The position numbers were made by a program, and so were the translations under genes. From Rallus limicola (lineage: Eukaryota; Chordata; Aves; Gruiformes; Rallidae): DNA of 64,000 nucleotides. This document shows positions 13,585-25,329 of the stretch, piece by piece (the first letter of the stretch is position 1; each line of letters opens with the position of its first letter). The notes under the pieces were generated by a model. That model searched no databases. It saw only the letters and a program-made list of their open reading frames with translations, and was not told where the DNA came from. The stretch covers positions 71,528,783 through 71,592,782 of the forward strand of contig JAKCOZ010000002.1 in assembly GCA_022605955.1 (NCBI GenBank), in the 5' to 3' direction.

Positions 13585-15987
13585 ACTTGAAGTATCACTT
13601 GATGATTTCCCTGTATATGACCTTTCTTCAAAATTTTTATTAAACTGTGTTTCCAATAGAATATGTGTGATTATGTGTACTTCAGTATGCATTAATACAT
13701 TCTATTCCACATGATCATACATACACACTCATCTCTTTCCCATATACCTCCAAGTCTGTGTTCCAATAACCTCACTGTTTGGGAGTCTTATGGTAATGCT
13801 CAGTGAGTTTACATTAACAGGAGTTGGAGTGAAGAGACAATCCATTATCTTTGGTTTGCATCTTTACACACAGGACCGTACAAGTGTATAATTACCGCTT
13901 GGGCTTCTCTCTGCTTATTTTAACTTTTTCTTGCTTTGTTTGACCACTTCTAGTATCTTTAAATGTAGTTTTGAATTGCAGAATATCAGACACATACTGA
14001 GAAAAACGTCTTCACTTACTAACATATATTAGTTACAGATAATTTCCTCCTTTAACAGTTTTCAAAGATGTACAAAAGGTATGCACCACCATTCACCCCC
14101 CCCCCAATTACTCCCCCTCTCCCCCGTTTCTCCTACTGAATAAAAAACAAAGAAGGAAAGCCTCTTTAGTCTTTCGTGTGGAATTAATTTGCATATGTTA
14201 CATTCTGAACGTATATCTTTGCAGGATAACTGTATGTTTGCCAGCTTAAATAATTTAATCTAACAGTCCCATAGCAATTTCTAAGACATGGCTATTTCCT
14301 TGATTAAATAACTAGTAGTGGTCCTATTGCCAGAATGACAATATGCATGAAATAAACTGTTTGAGAGACACCCCACTTGATCGCAGTGAATGGCACCTGC
14401 CTGGGTTGCTGTTTAATAAATAAATAGCTGTAGTGAATAAGTGTACTTGAACAGGGATACGTTTGTAAATCCATTGAAACTTTTGCTGGCTGGAAGCAGG
14501 CTCACTGAGTATTTATCAAATATTCACCAACATTGCAGGTCTGGAAATTTTGTTAGGCACCACAGCTGTCAAGGCTCATTAAAATCACAAATTCTAGGTT
14601 TCTCTGCATGGAATCACTATGTGATTAAACATTTTTTAGAAAAGGAATCTCTAACAACCTTTTTAATATTCCAGGGACTAACCTGTGTCCTTTGGAATAA
14701 AAAGGTTATACTAACAAATATGAAACACTAAAATTTCCTGGGCTTCCTGGTTCTATTCTGGTCAAATGAAATAAAAAAAAACCAGGAGGTTCTTCCTAGT
14801 ATCTTAGCACTTTTTTTTTTCAGTAAAATTTAAGAATTGCAAGTATGAATAAAATATTATACAGTTAATTATATAAAATATTAGTTTAAAATGCTATAAA
14901 AATAAAGTATAAATGTTTTACACTCAGTGTTTATTTCTACTGGAGCAGAGATTTAGGTTAATTATGAATGGTTATATTCATTCCTACACAGGAAGAAGGG
15001 CAAAGTACAAGGACCATTGAACATTACATTTTTCCAATGTTACCCAATTATAAGAACACCTGTGCTGAATAACTTTCAGCTGATCTATTTGCAGAGTGTT
15101 TAATAGTCCTTAAAATTCCTCATTTCTTAACAGTAATGGGCCAGTGATGTTTGCGCATTAAGTTGTGTAAGAAATATATTGGCAGAAACTGCTCAAAATA
15201 CTTATTTTCCTACATTATATCTAACTAGTGTTTTCTAGCAGGGTGCTTACTTGAGACCTATGCCAATAGGAACATTAAATATTTGTGGATATTCTGGGTC
15301 ATTTCTGTTGAGGGTGAAGTGTTTCATCTTTGCTACAAAGAACTCATTCTAGGGGGAAAAAAAATCTGGTGATTCACCTAATCAGCTCAGAGAAGTTATT
15401 TGCATGCCAACGAGCACGTACACTTCTAACAAGTTAAAATGGAAGGTCTTCCTCCCCTCCTCCTTTTGCTTCCCCTTGCCATCTTTTGTTTTTTTCTATC
15501 TTTAATATATGGTACCCCTGGCCCCCCAGTATGTCAGGCAAATCTAAATGTCTTCTATATCAAAGACACTATATTTTCCGTTTCTTTTGTTTCTAGACAA
15601 ACTGGAAATAAATACTTCTGGATGACAAGTATTTAAGTGTAATACAAAAATTAATCCTCTCTTTTTCACAACCTGAATCTGAGCAGCGAGTGAGCATTGC
15701 TAATTCAGATATAAATGTTCGTAGTAGCTCTGGAAGAGTCACACAGACAAACACTAATGCCTATTAATTTACTTTTGATTGCTTGTATCTGTTAAGTCCC
15801 TCAGAAGTTAAATAGCAAGCTAACACTAGCAGTTAATTAGATGACAGTCAGGGAGAAGAAAGGAAGTCAGGAAATGCTTCTTGAGGTGTTTAACTTCCAA
15901 ACTTTTTTGGTTTCGATAACTGTGCCATTTACGCTGCTGAGTCAAGAAATGAGCAAAAGACAACTGTGGAGAGATTTTTTGGGGTGG

Positions 15988-15990
<3 letters not shown>
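13585..15990. other. AT-rich non-coding DNA, no gene recognised
   Basis: Nothing gene-like is visible. The stretch holds a C10 run at 14096-14105 followed by further C-rich runs, several A and T runs near 14.77-14.82 kb, and a pyrimidine-rich patch near 15.45-15.50 kb. Open frames are below 100 codons. Confidence 0.6.
14096..14129. repeat. C-rich low-complexity tract
   Basis: A C10 homopolymer is followed at short intervals by CCCCC runs (CTCCCCCTCTCCCCC). On the minus strand this is a set of G runs, which could allow G-quadruplex-type folding. That is inference from run lengths only. Confidence 0.65.
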
Positions 15991-16022
<32 letters not shown>

Positions 16023-16030
16023 CGCGTGTG
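15991..16030. repeat. (TG)n microsatellite with CG interruptions
   Basis: Fourteen TG units are followed by CG TG CG CG TG TG, giving 40 bp of unbroken pyrimidine-purine alternation. It is likely polymorphic in length. The CG-containing end strengthens its potential to adopt left-handed Z-DNA. Both strands are open across it, but the resulting VCVCVC or THTHTH peptide is a repeat artefact. Confidence 0.95.
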
Positions 16031-16994
16031 ATGGGGACAGGGTAGTAAAGACGTGCTGCAGTGCAGACATGCTGCAAATTCACAGCCAAGATTTCTGCAG
16101 ATGTTTCTGCAACCTCTATTCTAGAAGTTATGCTATGACTGTAACGATCCATCCTGAATTTAAGCTATATTAATTTAAACTCTCTGTTTTCCTCTCACCC
16201 TGGAATCTCCTTGAGTGCTACTACAAGCATCTGTGAGCCCCCTTCAGCCATGTGTCTATCTCCCAGGCTGTTCTTGCCCATAATCTCTTTCTTTCAGAAG
16301 TTTAATAAGATTGCTATGAAACAAAAAAGGGTGAGGTCTTCACTGCACATTTGTAGTCTATTTTAGAGGGCAGCAACAAATCTGAGCTTGATTTTCAACA
16401 CAAATTGTACTGTATTTGTGAAGTAGAGTGTCCTGGGTTCTCTCTGCCCATGACAGAGAGCTTGTGGGAATCCACAATACTTGTCTTTAGCATGCATTGT
16501 AAATGCTCACAGACATGCAGTGTGTTGGTGCAGGGTGGACAAAGGTTGTAATTCCAGATATTTTCCAGAGAGAAGAATTGCTAAGGACTCCATTTAAGTT
16601 AGCACACTCAAACATTGTATATACTTTATATCAATTTAGATTCCCTTCGGTATGTATATCTATCTTGGTGCATCTGATTTTTGGCTCGTAATTCTTAAGA
16701 CTCCAGTCCAGGCACTTGAAAAGAAAATATTGTCTTCAAGCATAAGAAGGTTTGACTTGTCAGTTTTTAGATACTGGAACAAGTATTATTCCAAATGCAA
16801 ACCTCTGCTCACTGGAGGGCTCAGGGATTTATTTCTGAGAATTCAGGCTGGCAAAGACCCACAAATCACAAATTTATATAGACATCCCTGTATGTCAGGC
16901 TTGCACCGTGCTTCTCCTTCTCTTTCTCTCCTCTCCATCTGATAATTTTCATCAGGTGGAAGATGGAGGCTTCTGCTACCCACACTAAGGAGAA
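16031..16994. other. AT-rich non-coding DNA, no gene recognised
   Basis: I see no supported feature between the TG tract and the next CR1. Open frames of 60-110 codons are present but show no recognisable domain. Confidence 0.55.
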
Positions 16995-17299
16995 AGGATG
17001 TGGCCAGATTCTTTCAGTAGTGTCCAGTGACAGGACAAGGGACAATGGGGCACAACCTGGAACACAAAAAGGTCTGTCTCAATATGAGGAAAAACTTCAC
17101 TACTGTGAGAGTGACAGAGCGCTGCGACAGGCGGCCCAAAGAGGTTGTGGAGACTCCTTCTCCGGAGATACTAAAAACCCACCTGGATGCAGTCCTGTGC
17201 AGCCTGCTCTAGGTGATCCTACTCTGACAGGGGGGTTGGACTAGATGATCTCCAGAGGTCCCTTCCAATCCCTACCCTTTTGTGAGTCTGTGAAGTAGT
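16995..17299 (+). mobile_element. CR1 LINE, 3' portion, plus strand
   Basis: About 300 bp with the typical CR1 succession: GTGACAGGACAAGGGACAAT, AACTTCACTACTGTGAGAGTGACAG, GAGGTTGTGGAGACTCCTTC, TGCAGCCTGCTCTAGGTGATCC, then GGTTGGACTAGATGATCTCC and CCCTTCCAATCCCTACCC. The octamer tail is eroded (TGTGAGTCTGTGAAG). The element is 5' truncated. The untranslated and distal coding remnant has short open frames in several phases but no intact reverse transcriptase or endonuclease. It shares sequence type with the copies near 34.3 and 41.3 kb, so the three probably belong to one CR1 subfamily. The subfamily name is not assigned. Confidence 0.93.
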
Positions 17300-20200
17300 C
17301 ACTTGACATTGGTGTGAAAAAGCAGCAGGGATTTTAGAAGCGAGAGGAGGGTTGGAGCTTAGTATGAAATAATTCTTTGAACTGAGACTGACACTATATC
17401 TGTGAGACACTGTGGCTGGGAACAAGTGAAGAGGAAGAAAGGGATTTTATTTGAAACACAGGTATAATTGTTGGCTCAAAGAAGTTAGGAGTAAGCCAGG
17501 CATTGAATAAAGGATTTTCTGTTTCAAAAGTCCATTAGGAACAAAAGGAGAAGGGATTGAAGGTGGTGGGCAGGTTCATATGATCCATTCAGTTTAGAAG
17601 ATACTTGGGAAAAAGTCTTAAGATGAAGCAAGTCCTTTAAAAAACCCTTGTGCCTGTATTACTATTTTCTTTGTAAATACTTTCAGAATCAGAAAATAAA
17701 CCCTGAGAGATTTCAAGAATTAATTACAAGGGAGGAGCTGCACAGTTTTAAAATATAACATCTATATTTGACTTCTGCTGACAATGTATCTAACAAATAA
17801 ATAAAGAAAGATTGAGTTGAAAAGAAGGGTGAGACTTTTACATGTGTAGGACCTTAATGAATTGGGGGAGTAAAATTGTGAAGTTTTGTTGGCAGTAAAT
17901 TTTTTACTGACTGCCAATCAGAAAAGCCTTTCTTAATTTATTAAAGGGAACAGCAGATTTTAGATATAAACTTAGTGCCCTGTTTTCAAGAGCTGGTGTT
18001 TAGGCTTAGAAGTGTCATTAAATCTTGGGAACAAAAATATTTTGCTGCATCAGTTGTGTAGTCAGTGGTGTTTTGGAGACAATATTTCTTTAGACTTGAA
18101 GCAGTTGTTGAAGCAGAGCTCTTTTTTTCAGACCTTTTGCTCCTAATGTTGGGTGCTACCTACTTAATTTCCAAGTGTAATGATTTGAACATTTAATGAC
18201 TCACATTTCTGCAATGCAGAATTTTGAAAATATATCAGTAAGCTATTGATAACCATATCTACTGTTCTAGTTTCTGGCTTTATGCTGAGCTGAATGTCAG
18301 TAGCTGCCATCCCACACCTTGGTGGCACCTTTATGTAATTTAGCAGTACCAAATACAAACCAGAGTGCAACATTTCAGTAGACTCCTATTTTGCAAACTT
18401 TATTTTGTCATTTCTCTGCATGATGGTGTTTATGTGTCTATCAGTTCTTCCCATGAACTATTTACATTATATGCACAGACTAAAAGTGAGCAGCCTCCTC
18501 TCTTGTCTATTTGAAAACTGATGTTCAGCTTTGCGAGTGTTTCGCACTTTGATCATATTGCAGCAGGAGAACTATGACAGTGGTTATAGAAGCAACTGAG
18601 GACAGGTCAATTTACAGATTAGTCTGAGTTCTTCAAGATTGGAGCTTTCTAATTACCTAAATTTTCCCAAACTCACTTAAAAAAAAAAATATTTTCTGTC
18701 ATTGTGGCACAGTACTAGCTCTTTCTGTGGGTTGATAACATTATGAAATGTTTTCCATATGATTCACAATACTTGGGAAATCTTTGTTCCTTTTATTGTC
18801 TTTTGAGCAAATTATATATGTGATAGCCTTAATCTTCTTGTTTGTTTTTTACCAGGCCTCTTGCTGTAATAATTGCTCTTAGACCTGTTATTTTCATGGA
18901 ATGAAATTTAGTTTTTTGTTTAAGCTAGCTGTAACCTGACAGTTTGAGTTCTTTCTAGAAGTATTCAAAGCCTCTGGTCATACTTTTTCCCCTTTACACC
19001 CACTTCATGTCAAAATGTTACCTAAACAGATGTTCATACACTCTAGACCTTCAAAAAACCGTGTGTATTTTCTACTAAAACTGCCTGATTGCTGGACACA
19101 AACCAAATAGCAGTCTGAGAAAACAGCATATTGGAAAGGGGGTGTTGAATATGCCGCTATGTGTTTTTAAAGACACCTGCCAGACTACTGCAGATGTAAG
19201 ACGTATAGGAAAACATTTGGCATGCACCAACTCTTTGGAAATTTTTCCTCTTGTACGTAGTGGAAAATATTAGTTTCTTATATGATGATCAGATTTTCAG
19301 ATTTCTTTAGGTCAATATAGAGTTTTGTCTCTCCTCTCTCTTTTTTTTTTATTTTTTTTTTTTCCTGTATTGTGTTTACCTTCTGCTAGTCTTCATTCCG
19401 TTCCTTGAGCTTGTCTAGTCATATTCCTAGGGCAAGTGGAACATTCCCTGATGTATAACTAGTGGAGTAGCTTTATTCATTCTGGACATGACCTCAACTA
19501 GGTACTCCCTTTCCCCTGGAAGATTATTTTTTTACACTTTCCTAATTATACCATTTTTACACAGTTCCAATGAGGGAAAGCTCATGATCATGCTGAATAC
19601 CCTTCAGATAGGCACTTTTCCCAGGTGAGTGTATTTCCATCTTTCATATGCCCATATGTTCCCTTCATGTTGAAGACAACATAGCCAGAGCAAGTTCTTT
19701 TACCTTGGTTTGGTCTGACTTCTCCTTCAGTTTAAATGTCACTGCAGGCAACATGTGGCCTTGCATTCCTGTTGCCAACTTCAGTTAAATATAATAGTCT
19801 ATTTGCTTTCCTTCAGACTGATAGCTGCCTCCAAGGTAATACTGCCCATCATTCCATGTGAAGAATTCCTCCTGCTGCAGTCTTTTGCTTTCCACATTCT
19901 TCACACTTGACTGGTGTTTTTGAACACCGCAAAGTCATAGTATACACTGTCATTCTTATCTTTTTTCCAAATAGTCTTTCTTCTCTTACCTTACCTCTGA
20001 TATAAAGCCTGTTCTCTATGTGATCTGACTTTGAGAAACATTTCAGATAGCATTTTGGATTCCTGTCTGTCTTGGTCATGGAGTCAGAAAAACTGACCTT
20101 TTCCCATGAGTTTAATTTTAAATTGGATACTCTTTCACATTTGGCCTATTTTTACTTCATTGTTATGAGTAAACTGAGCTTTCCATCTCTCAGGTTCTGG

Positions 20201-20719
20201 GACTAACCATGCAGTTTAGTCCCTGCAGTGGTGCTCTATCTTCCTTTCTTGGATCTCTCAAAAAATGCCAGTCTTCAGAATTCATTTGTACTTGCTTCTG
20301 GTTTTCATCTTATCTGTGCTTCACCTCTGTTTAAAAAGGCATAAGTTGCATTTCTCTTTTTTTTTGGCTTTTTATCCATGTCAAATTCCATGTTGCAGAA
20401 CACAGTAGCTGTGGGCTAAATATAAAGATGAAAATACAGAGGAAGTCTTGAAAATGGCACAGTATTTTGGTTCTTTTTTTCCGAAATGCATGAATCTGAC
20501 AGTTTAAGTGGCAAAACCAAAGTTCTGGGGAAAATAATACAGTGAGAGACTTAGTCATTCATTAAGTCTGCCTCAGGGCAAGATATTTTGGTTGACCTGG
20601 TCTCATCCTTATTTACAGCTTTGTGTTGCAGTGCTCCCCCTATGTATCTTTTTAAGATTTAATTTTGCTAGGATTTTGTACGTGAATAGTTCTACTTTGG
20701 GGCAGAAAGAGTCGTTACT
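17300..20719. other. AT-rich non-coding DNA, no gene recognised
   Basis: No credible gene or clear transposable element is visible. The plus strand is noticeably T- and C-rich between about 18.4 and 20.1 kb. It includes a near-continuous T run at 19341-19363 preceded by a CTCTC patch. This could be the remnant of an old antisense element, but I could not identify one. Confidence 0.55.
19341..19363. repeat. Poly(T) tract
   Basis: T10, one A, then T12, preceded by CTCTCCTCTCTC. It is a low-complexity tract. It could be the poly(A) tail of a minus-strand retrocopy, but no retrocopy body is recognisable next to it. Confidence 0.85.
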
Positions 20720-20721
20720 CC

Positions 20722-21740
20722 TGTATTTGGTTCGCATGGCAAGGTTTTGGAGGTGAGGGGCACTACAGGGGTGGCTTTTGCGAGAAGCTACTATAAGCTT
20801 CCTCTATGTCTGATAGAGCCAATGCCAGCTGGTTCCAAGATGTAGCCCATCAGTGATGGTGGTAGGGTAAAAAAACCCACCAGGAGCAATTGCAGCCAGA
20901 GAGAGGAGTGAGAATATGTGAGAGGAACAACTCTGCAGACACCAAGGTCAGTGAAGAATAGGAGCAGGAGGTGCTTCAGGTGCCAGAGCAGAGATTCCCC
21001 TGCAGCCCAAGGAAATATCACATTGAGGCAGACTGTTCCCTTGCAGACCATGGAGGTCGATGGTGGAGCAGATACCCACATGCAGTCCATGGAAGACCCC
21101 ATGGCAGAGCGAGTGGATGCCCGAAGGAGGTTCTGACCCTGTGGGCAGTCTGTGCTGGAGGAACATACTGGCAGGACATTGGACCTATGGAGAGAGGAGC
21201 CTATGCTGGAGCAGGTTTGCTGGAAGGAGTTTTTACCCCATGGAAAGGATCCATGCTGTTGGAGAACTGCAGCCTGTAGGAAGGGCTCACACTGGACAAG
21301 TTGGTGGAGGACTGTGTCCCATGGGAGGGACCCTATGTTGGAGCAGGGGAAGAATGTGCTGAATCCTCCCCATGAGTAGGAAGGAGTGGAGAAGCAGAGA
21401 CGACATGTGATGAACTAATTGCAATCCCCATTCCCTGACCCCGGTGCTGCTTGTAGGGGAAGGAGGTAGAGAAACTGGGAACGAAATTGAACTCAAGAAG
21501 GGAGAGGTGGGGAGAAGGTGGTTTATATTTGATTTTATTTCTCATTACTGAACTTTCATGTGATTGGGAACTAGTTTCCCGAAGTTGAGCCTGTGATGGT
21601 AATCAGTGAGTGCTCTCTCCCTGTCCTTATCTTGACCCAGCCGTTTGTTATATTTCCTCTCCCCTGTCCAGCTGAGGAAGGGAATGACAGAGCAGCTTTG
21701 GTGGGCACCTGGCATCCAACCAGGGTCAACTTACAACTCC
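20722..21740 (+). mobile_element. Endogenous retrovirus LTR, probable ERVK-type, with short leader remnant
   Basis: The block is GC-richer than its surroundings. It contains repeated motifs of the type CCATGGAGG..GGAGCAG and GAAGACCCCATGG, and a CCATGGGAGGGACCC..GGAGCAGGGGAAGA segment. It ends with TCTCTCCCTGTCCTTATCTTGACCC, CCCTGTCCAGCTGAGGAAGG and TTTGGTGGGCACCTGGCATC. I recognise this order of motifs as a widespread bird LTR family, from memory rather than a search. The LTR appears to end in CA at 21707. Two bases later an 18-mer at 21710-21727 resembles a lysine-tRNA primer-binding site. The start near 20722 (TGT) is uncertain. No gag, pol or env remnant follows. The usual polyadenylation signal region looks eroded. 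Confidence 0.75.
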
Positions 21741-21870
21741 TTAGATTAATAATATTAGTATAGTCCTTGAAGACCTTAACATGTACCTTCTTTGGTGTGT
21801 TTGTCATTTTTCTCACCAGAGGTTGTTTAGTTCTTCTGTTTGGATTCCACTGCAAGTGCTGATACACCAC
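21741..21870. other. Spacer between two LTR segments
   Basis: This stretch of about 130 bp lies between the first LTR junction and the start of the second LTR type. It could be a remnant of the leader or internal region of either element, or ordinary flanking DNA. It contains no recognisable motif. Confidence 0.4.
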
Positions 21871-21871
21871 T

Positions 21872-22200
21872 GTTCTGGTTTCAGCTGAGAAAGAGTTAAT
21901 TTTCTTCATAGCAACTAGTATGGGGCTATGTTTTGGATTTGCATCGAAAATGGTGCTGATAATCTAAAGATGCTTTTGCTATATAGAGGAACTGGACACC
22001 CCAAAGCATCTGTGGCTGTAAGTCCCCCCAAAACAGGTGTATCTTGAACACATCTGTGGCCATGGTTATGTCTGTGCTGCAGCAGCTTTATCTCAAGTGG
22101 CTGTGGCTGTGGTTATGTCTGTGGCCCATAGAATAAGGGGCTGATATCAGCATATTATATCAAAGGGTGAGAAGGGTGGTGGCAGCTTATGAGAATGTGT
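21872..22200 (+). mobile_element. Second LTR fragment, ERVL-like start
   Basis: The segment beginning TGTTCTGGTTTCAGCTGAG and continuing AGAGTTAATTTTCTTCATAG, TAGTATGGGGCTATGTTTTGG is the conserved opening of a bird ERVL-type LTR (recognised from memory). Past about 21.99 kb the match fades. A GGGGCTGATATCAGCATATTATATC segment near 22.14 kb sits where such LTRs have their TATA region. A direct repeat of GGTTATGTCTGTG occurs at 22064 and 22111. The 3' boundary is a guess. No internal coding region is visible. Confidence 0.65.
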
Positions 22201-25195
22201 TCGATCATGTAGGATCTGAGCATACTGTGGCCTGTCTCTGTACTATATTCTTGAAAGAAAGCATGGAAGTGTCTTTGGACTTTTATCATGAGGAGTGATT
22301 GAGCTTTCCTTGCATTCTCCCAAAGTACTTATTTTAAAGTTGTGCCTTAAAAACACTTAGAATATTCTTTTGATTCTGCCTCAGGTGATAATTTATAATA
22401 TTTGTCTATTCAGATACAGATTCTACTGGAAAATCTCAAGGCAGAACATTGCCCAATTCTGTGTTTTGTACTGATTTCTTCCACTCACTTTCCATAATTG
22501 AGTTCTTTTCTGTATTTCTTACACCACCAGGAAAGGTACAAAACACCCCTGCTTTTTTTGTTTTGTAAGAATCACATATCTATGACTTGATGATGTAGCA
22601 TCAAAGAACAGTCAGAGCAAAAGTTTTTGAGGCATCCCTTAATATCAGCTTAAATGCTTTCCCCATACAGTAATTTCATACTTGTTCTACAGCAAGATAG
22701 GCTGAGTGAAAAAATTACTCCCAACTGAAATTTTTCTTCATAAAATTCCCAGGGGTGATGCTGAAAATTGTCATTGAATCTTAAAAACAAAGAGAAGAGT
22801 GTTTGGTACCACGAGGTGCTAGTCAGTTATGATGCCAAGTAAGAAAGGAAATCAGACTCTATGGATTCTGTATCATTAAAGGATCATTTAAAATGCTATT
22901 TGTTAGGGCTAACACAATAATGGAAGGGAGAACAGTGTAGATAAACTTATGTGTCTTGGGATGCTGGGAACCCCAGGTTGTGTGACACCAAATGTGCTTC
23001 CAACCAGCCTGCAGCACACCATGCAGGACTTGTCAGTACAAAGGGTTATCCCGTTTTGGTCATTTGAGATATTATTGGATTTTCTTACAAGAAAACAGCT
23101 CTATTCATCATTTCTACTGTTGACAGAGAAAATGTTCATATGAGAACTTCTTGCTGCACTTTTACATAAAGGCAAGACGGTGCAGGTGGTGTAATTGCTG
23201 GAACCGAGGGGGAGTTGCCTGTGGGATCCTCATCTACAATGAGAAGCTGAAGTTCTCCTGTGGGCAAGGGGTTTGTGCAGCACACCACCAGCCTGACTGT
23301 TAAATGGTATGTGCAGAACAGCACAACACTGCACAGCACAGGTCTGGTCCTGCTTAGGTTTACTCTTGTGTGGATCATTAAGTCTTCTATGTACAATAGT
23401 CTTCTGGTCAGGATCACTACAAACAGTTATTTTTAGAGACTGCAAACAATTATGTACAGTCTCTGTATTTCTTGTTAATAAAAAGTTTGAAGATCATACT
23501 GGTTTGGAAGATAAAATGTCCTTTCAACCATTGAGTGACTCCCTCCAGGTGAGACACAGAAAAGAAAAAGCAAAAATTCTTGGCCTCATCCTTTGCCTGT
23601 GGTGTTCTTGTTTGCTGAATAAAGGATTCAGGTCCTTACATTATCAATCTGTCAGCTTCTCTGTGCATGAAGGAAGGATTTCAAAACTGCCTAAGTAGGA
23701 TGCGAGCACTTAAGAAGATCAGGTTCTTTTGAAAATCCCATACTAAATTCAAATTATTTTGATGGATGTCAACATCTTCTCCTTCTTTAAAAAAAATCTT
23801 TCTGAATATTTTTCTCTTTGAAGGACAAAAATATCACTGTTGCATATATGCTTTCATTTTTGCTCAGCCCACAAGTTGTTTAACTGTATTAACTGAGAGA
23901 AATTTACGTTCTCAAATATGTCCATCTAAGAAGTACACATGCCTGACCTAGTTTGATGATGTGTTTCAGGATGACAGCAGGGATTTTAATGGTGCAGTAC
24001 TGTAATGCATCTTCAAACTGTGAGTTAACAGCAGTTCATAAACTAGTTTCTTGATTACCATCATACTGTGCTTTGGGTTTAGGAAACTGGTTTAAATATA
24101 CTGTAACTGGGTTATGATATTACTATTAATAAAACCATAACATTGAGCTTGTTAGGTAGCACCAGAGTACAAGTGCTTTACAGAAAAATTAGGAATGGGA
24201 AGAGTCAGAGAGCCTAAGTAAAGGGGGGAAAAATAAAATTTTAACCCTTCCAAAATTTCTCAGATTACTTTTTCCCTAGGGTATGTTCAAATGGAATAGT
24301 TAAAATTGAAAAGAAAAATTTATTTGGAATTTTTTTCCCCCCAGACTCACTTTTATTAAGGAATAGCTTGGGAAAAGATTGTGTCACTGTCACTATATAG
24401 TATATACACATGTTCCCAGCCATCCTTTGGGGAAAACTATTATAACTAATACATGCTGGTTCTGAATGAGGATGTATTCGGCCAAATGCTTCCCTCAGCT
24501 ATGTCACTTGAGCTGCCAATACATCAAAGCCCATGAAATGAGTGATTTTCCAGTGGTATAACCGAGGGCAGATTTTGTCCTACTGCATTATCGCGCGTAA
24601 GCAGTTTAAGAAAAACACAGTCTTTTGATCTGCTTATAACCTCTAGTAAAAGTACATGAAGTCACCTAGCGGAATGAAGCTTTTCTGTAGAATATATCTG
24701 CTATCTCAGTTATTTGATAGCTGTCTAGCTGATTCTCTAATTCATTGTGCTGTGTCTTACATTACTACATTTCATACTGTAGCCTTGAGAACATGTGCCC
24801 TCCTAACCTTTAAGGGTATTTTAATCTAGAATTTTTTCCCCAGAGAGGATGTATTGAAGAACAGTAGTGATTAATAATTAGGTGAAACATTGTTCTGATG
24901 GGTTTATTATTATATGAAGTGATCAAAGTTATTTTTGCTTTTTATACTAAATTTACAGAAATTTGGGAATTTTATGGAAACCTCTACTAAAATCTCTTCT
25001 AATGTTTTCAGTGGGACAATTCATCACTGACTTTTTTTTTTTTTTCTAAGTGCTCAGTAATTCTCTCTTGAAAGAGTTAGATAGGAAAGTTTGGGTTGTG
25101 CTGAATCTTAAACTCTGAAGTAGAGTTCTTCTGCTGGAGCTGTAGTCCACAGCAGGGCCGTGGTAATCCAAATAAATTTTGGTAATCCAAACTGC
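22201..25195. other. AT-rich non-coding DNA, no gene recognised
   Basis: No supported gene or element. A less AT-rich patch near 23.16-23.42 kb has overlapping short open frames on both strands and a few GCACAGCACA-type near-repeats, but no family could be named. A 14-base T run lies at 25032-25045. Confidence 0.55.
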
Positions 25196-25329
25196 TGGCA
25201 GTAGAAATCACCAGAATGCTCAAACAATTGCCCAATTCAGCTCTGAAAACCATGGAGTCTGTGGCAGTAGAAATCACCAGAATGCTCAAACAATTGCCCA
25301 ATTCAGCTCTGAAAACCATGGAGTCTGTG
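25196..25329. repeat. Perfect 66-bp tandem duplication (two copies)
   Basis: A 66-bp unit starting TGGCAGTAGAAATCACC and ending ATGGAGTCTG is repeated twice with no mismatch. The identity extends two bases into a third unit. Because 66 is divisible by three, open frames run through it on both strands and produce a duplicated 22-residue peptide in each. Complete identity implies a recent event, a polymorphic two-copy minisatellite, or an assembly artefact. Just upstream, TGGTAATCCAAA also occurs twice (25160-25190). Confidence 0.97.

Noticed and set aside
20791..21909. Many overlapping open frames of 70-112 codons on both strands
   Set aside because: They fall in LTR sequence, which is non-coding. 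No gag, pol or env similarity was recognised.
23309..23698. 129-codon open frame, plus strand
   Set aside because: Cysteine- and leucine-rich translation without motifs, overlapped by opposing open frames. Consistent with chance.
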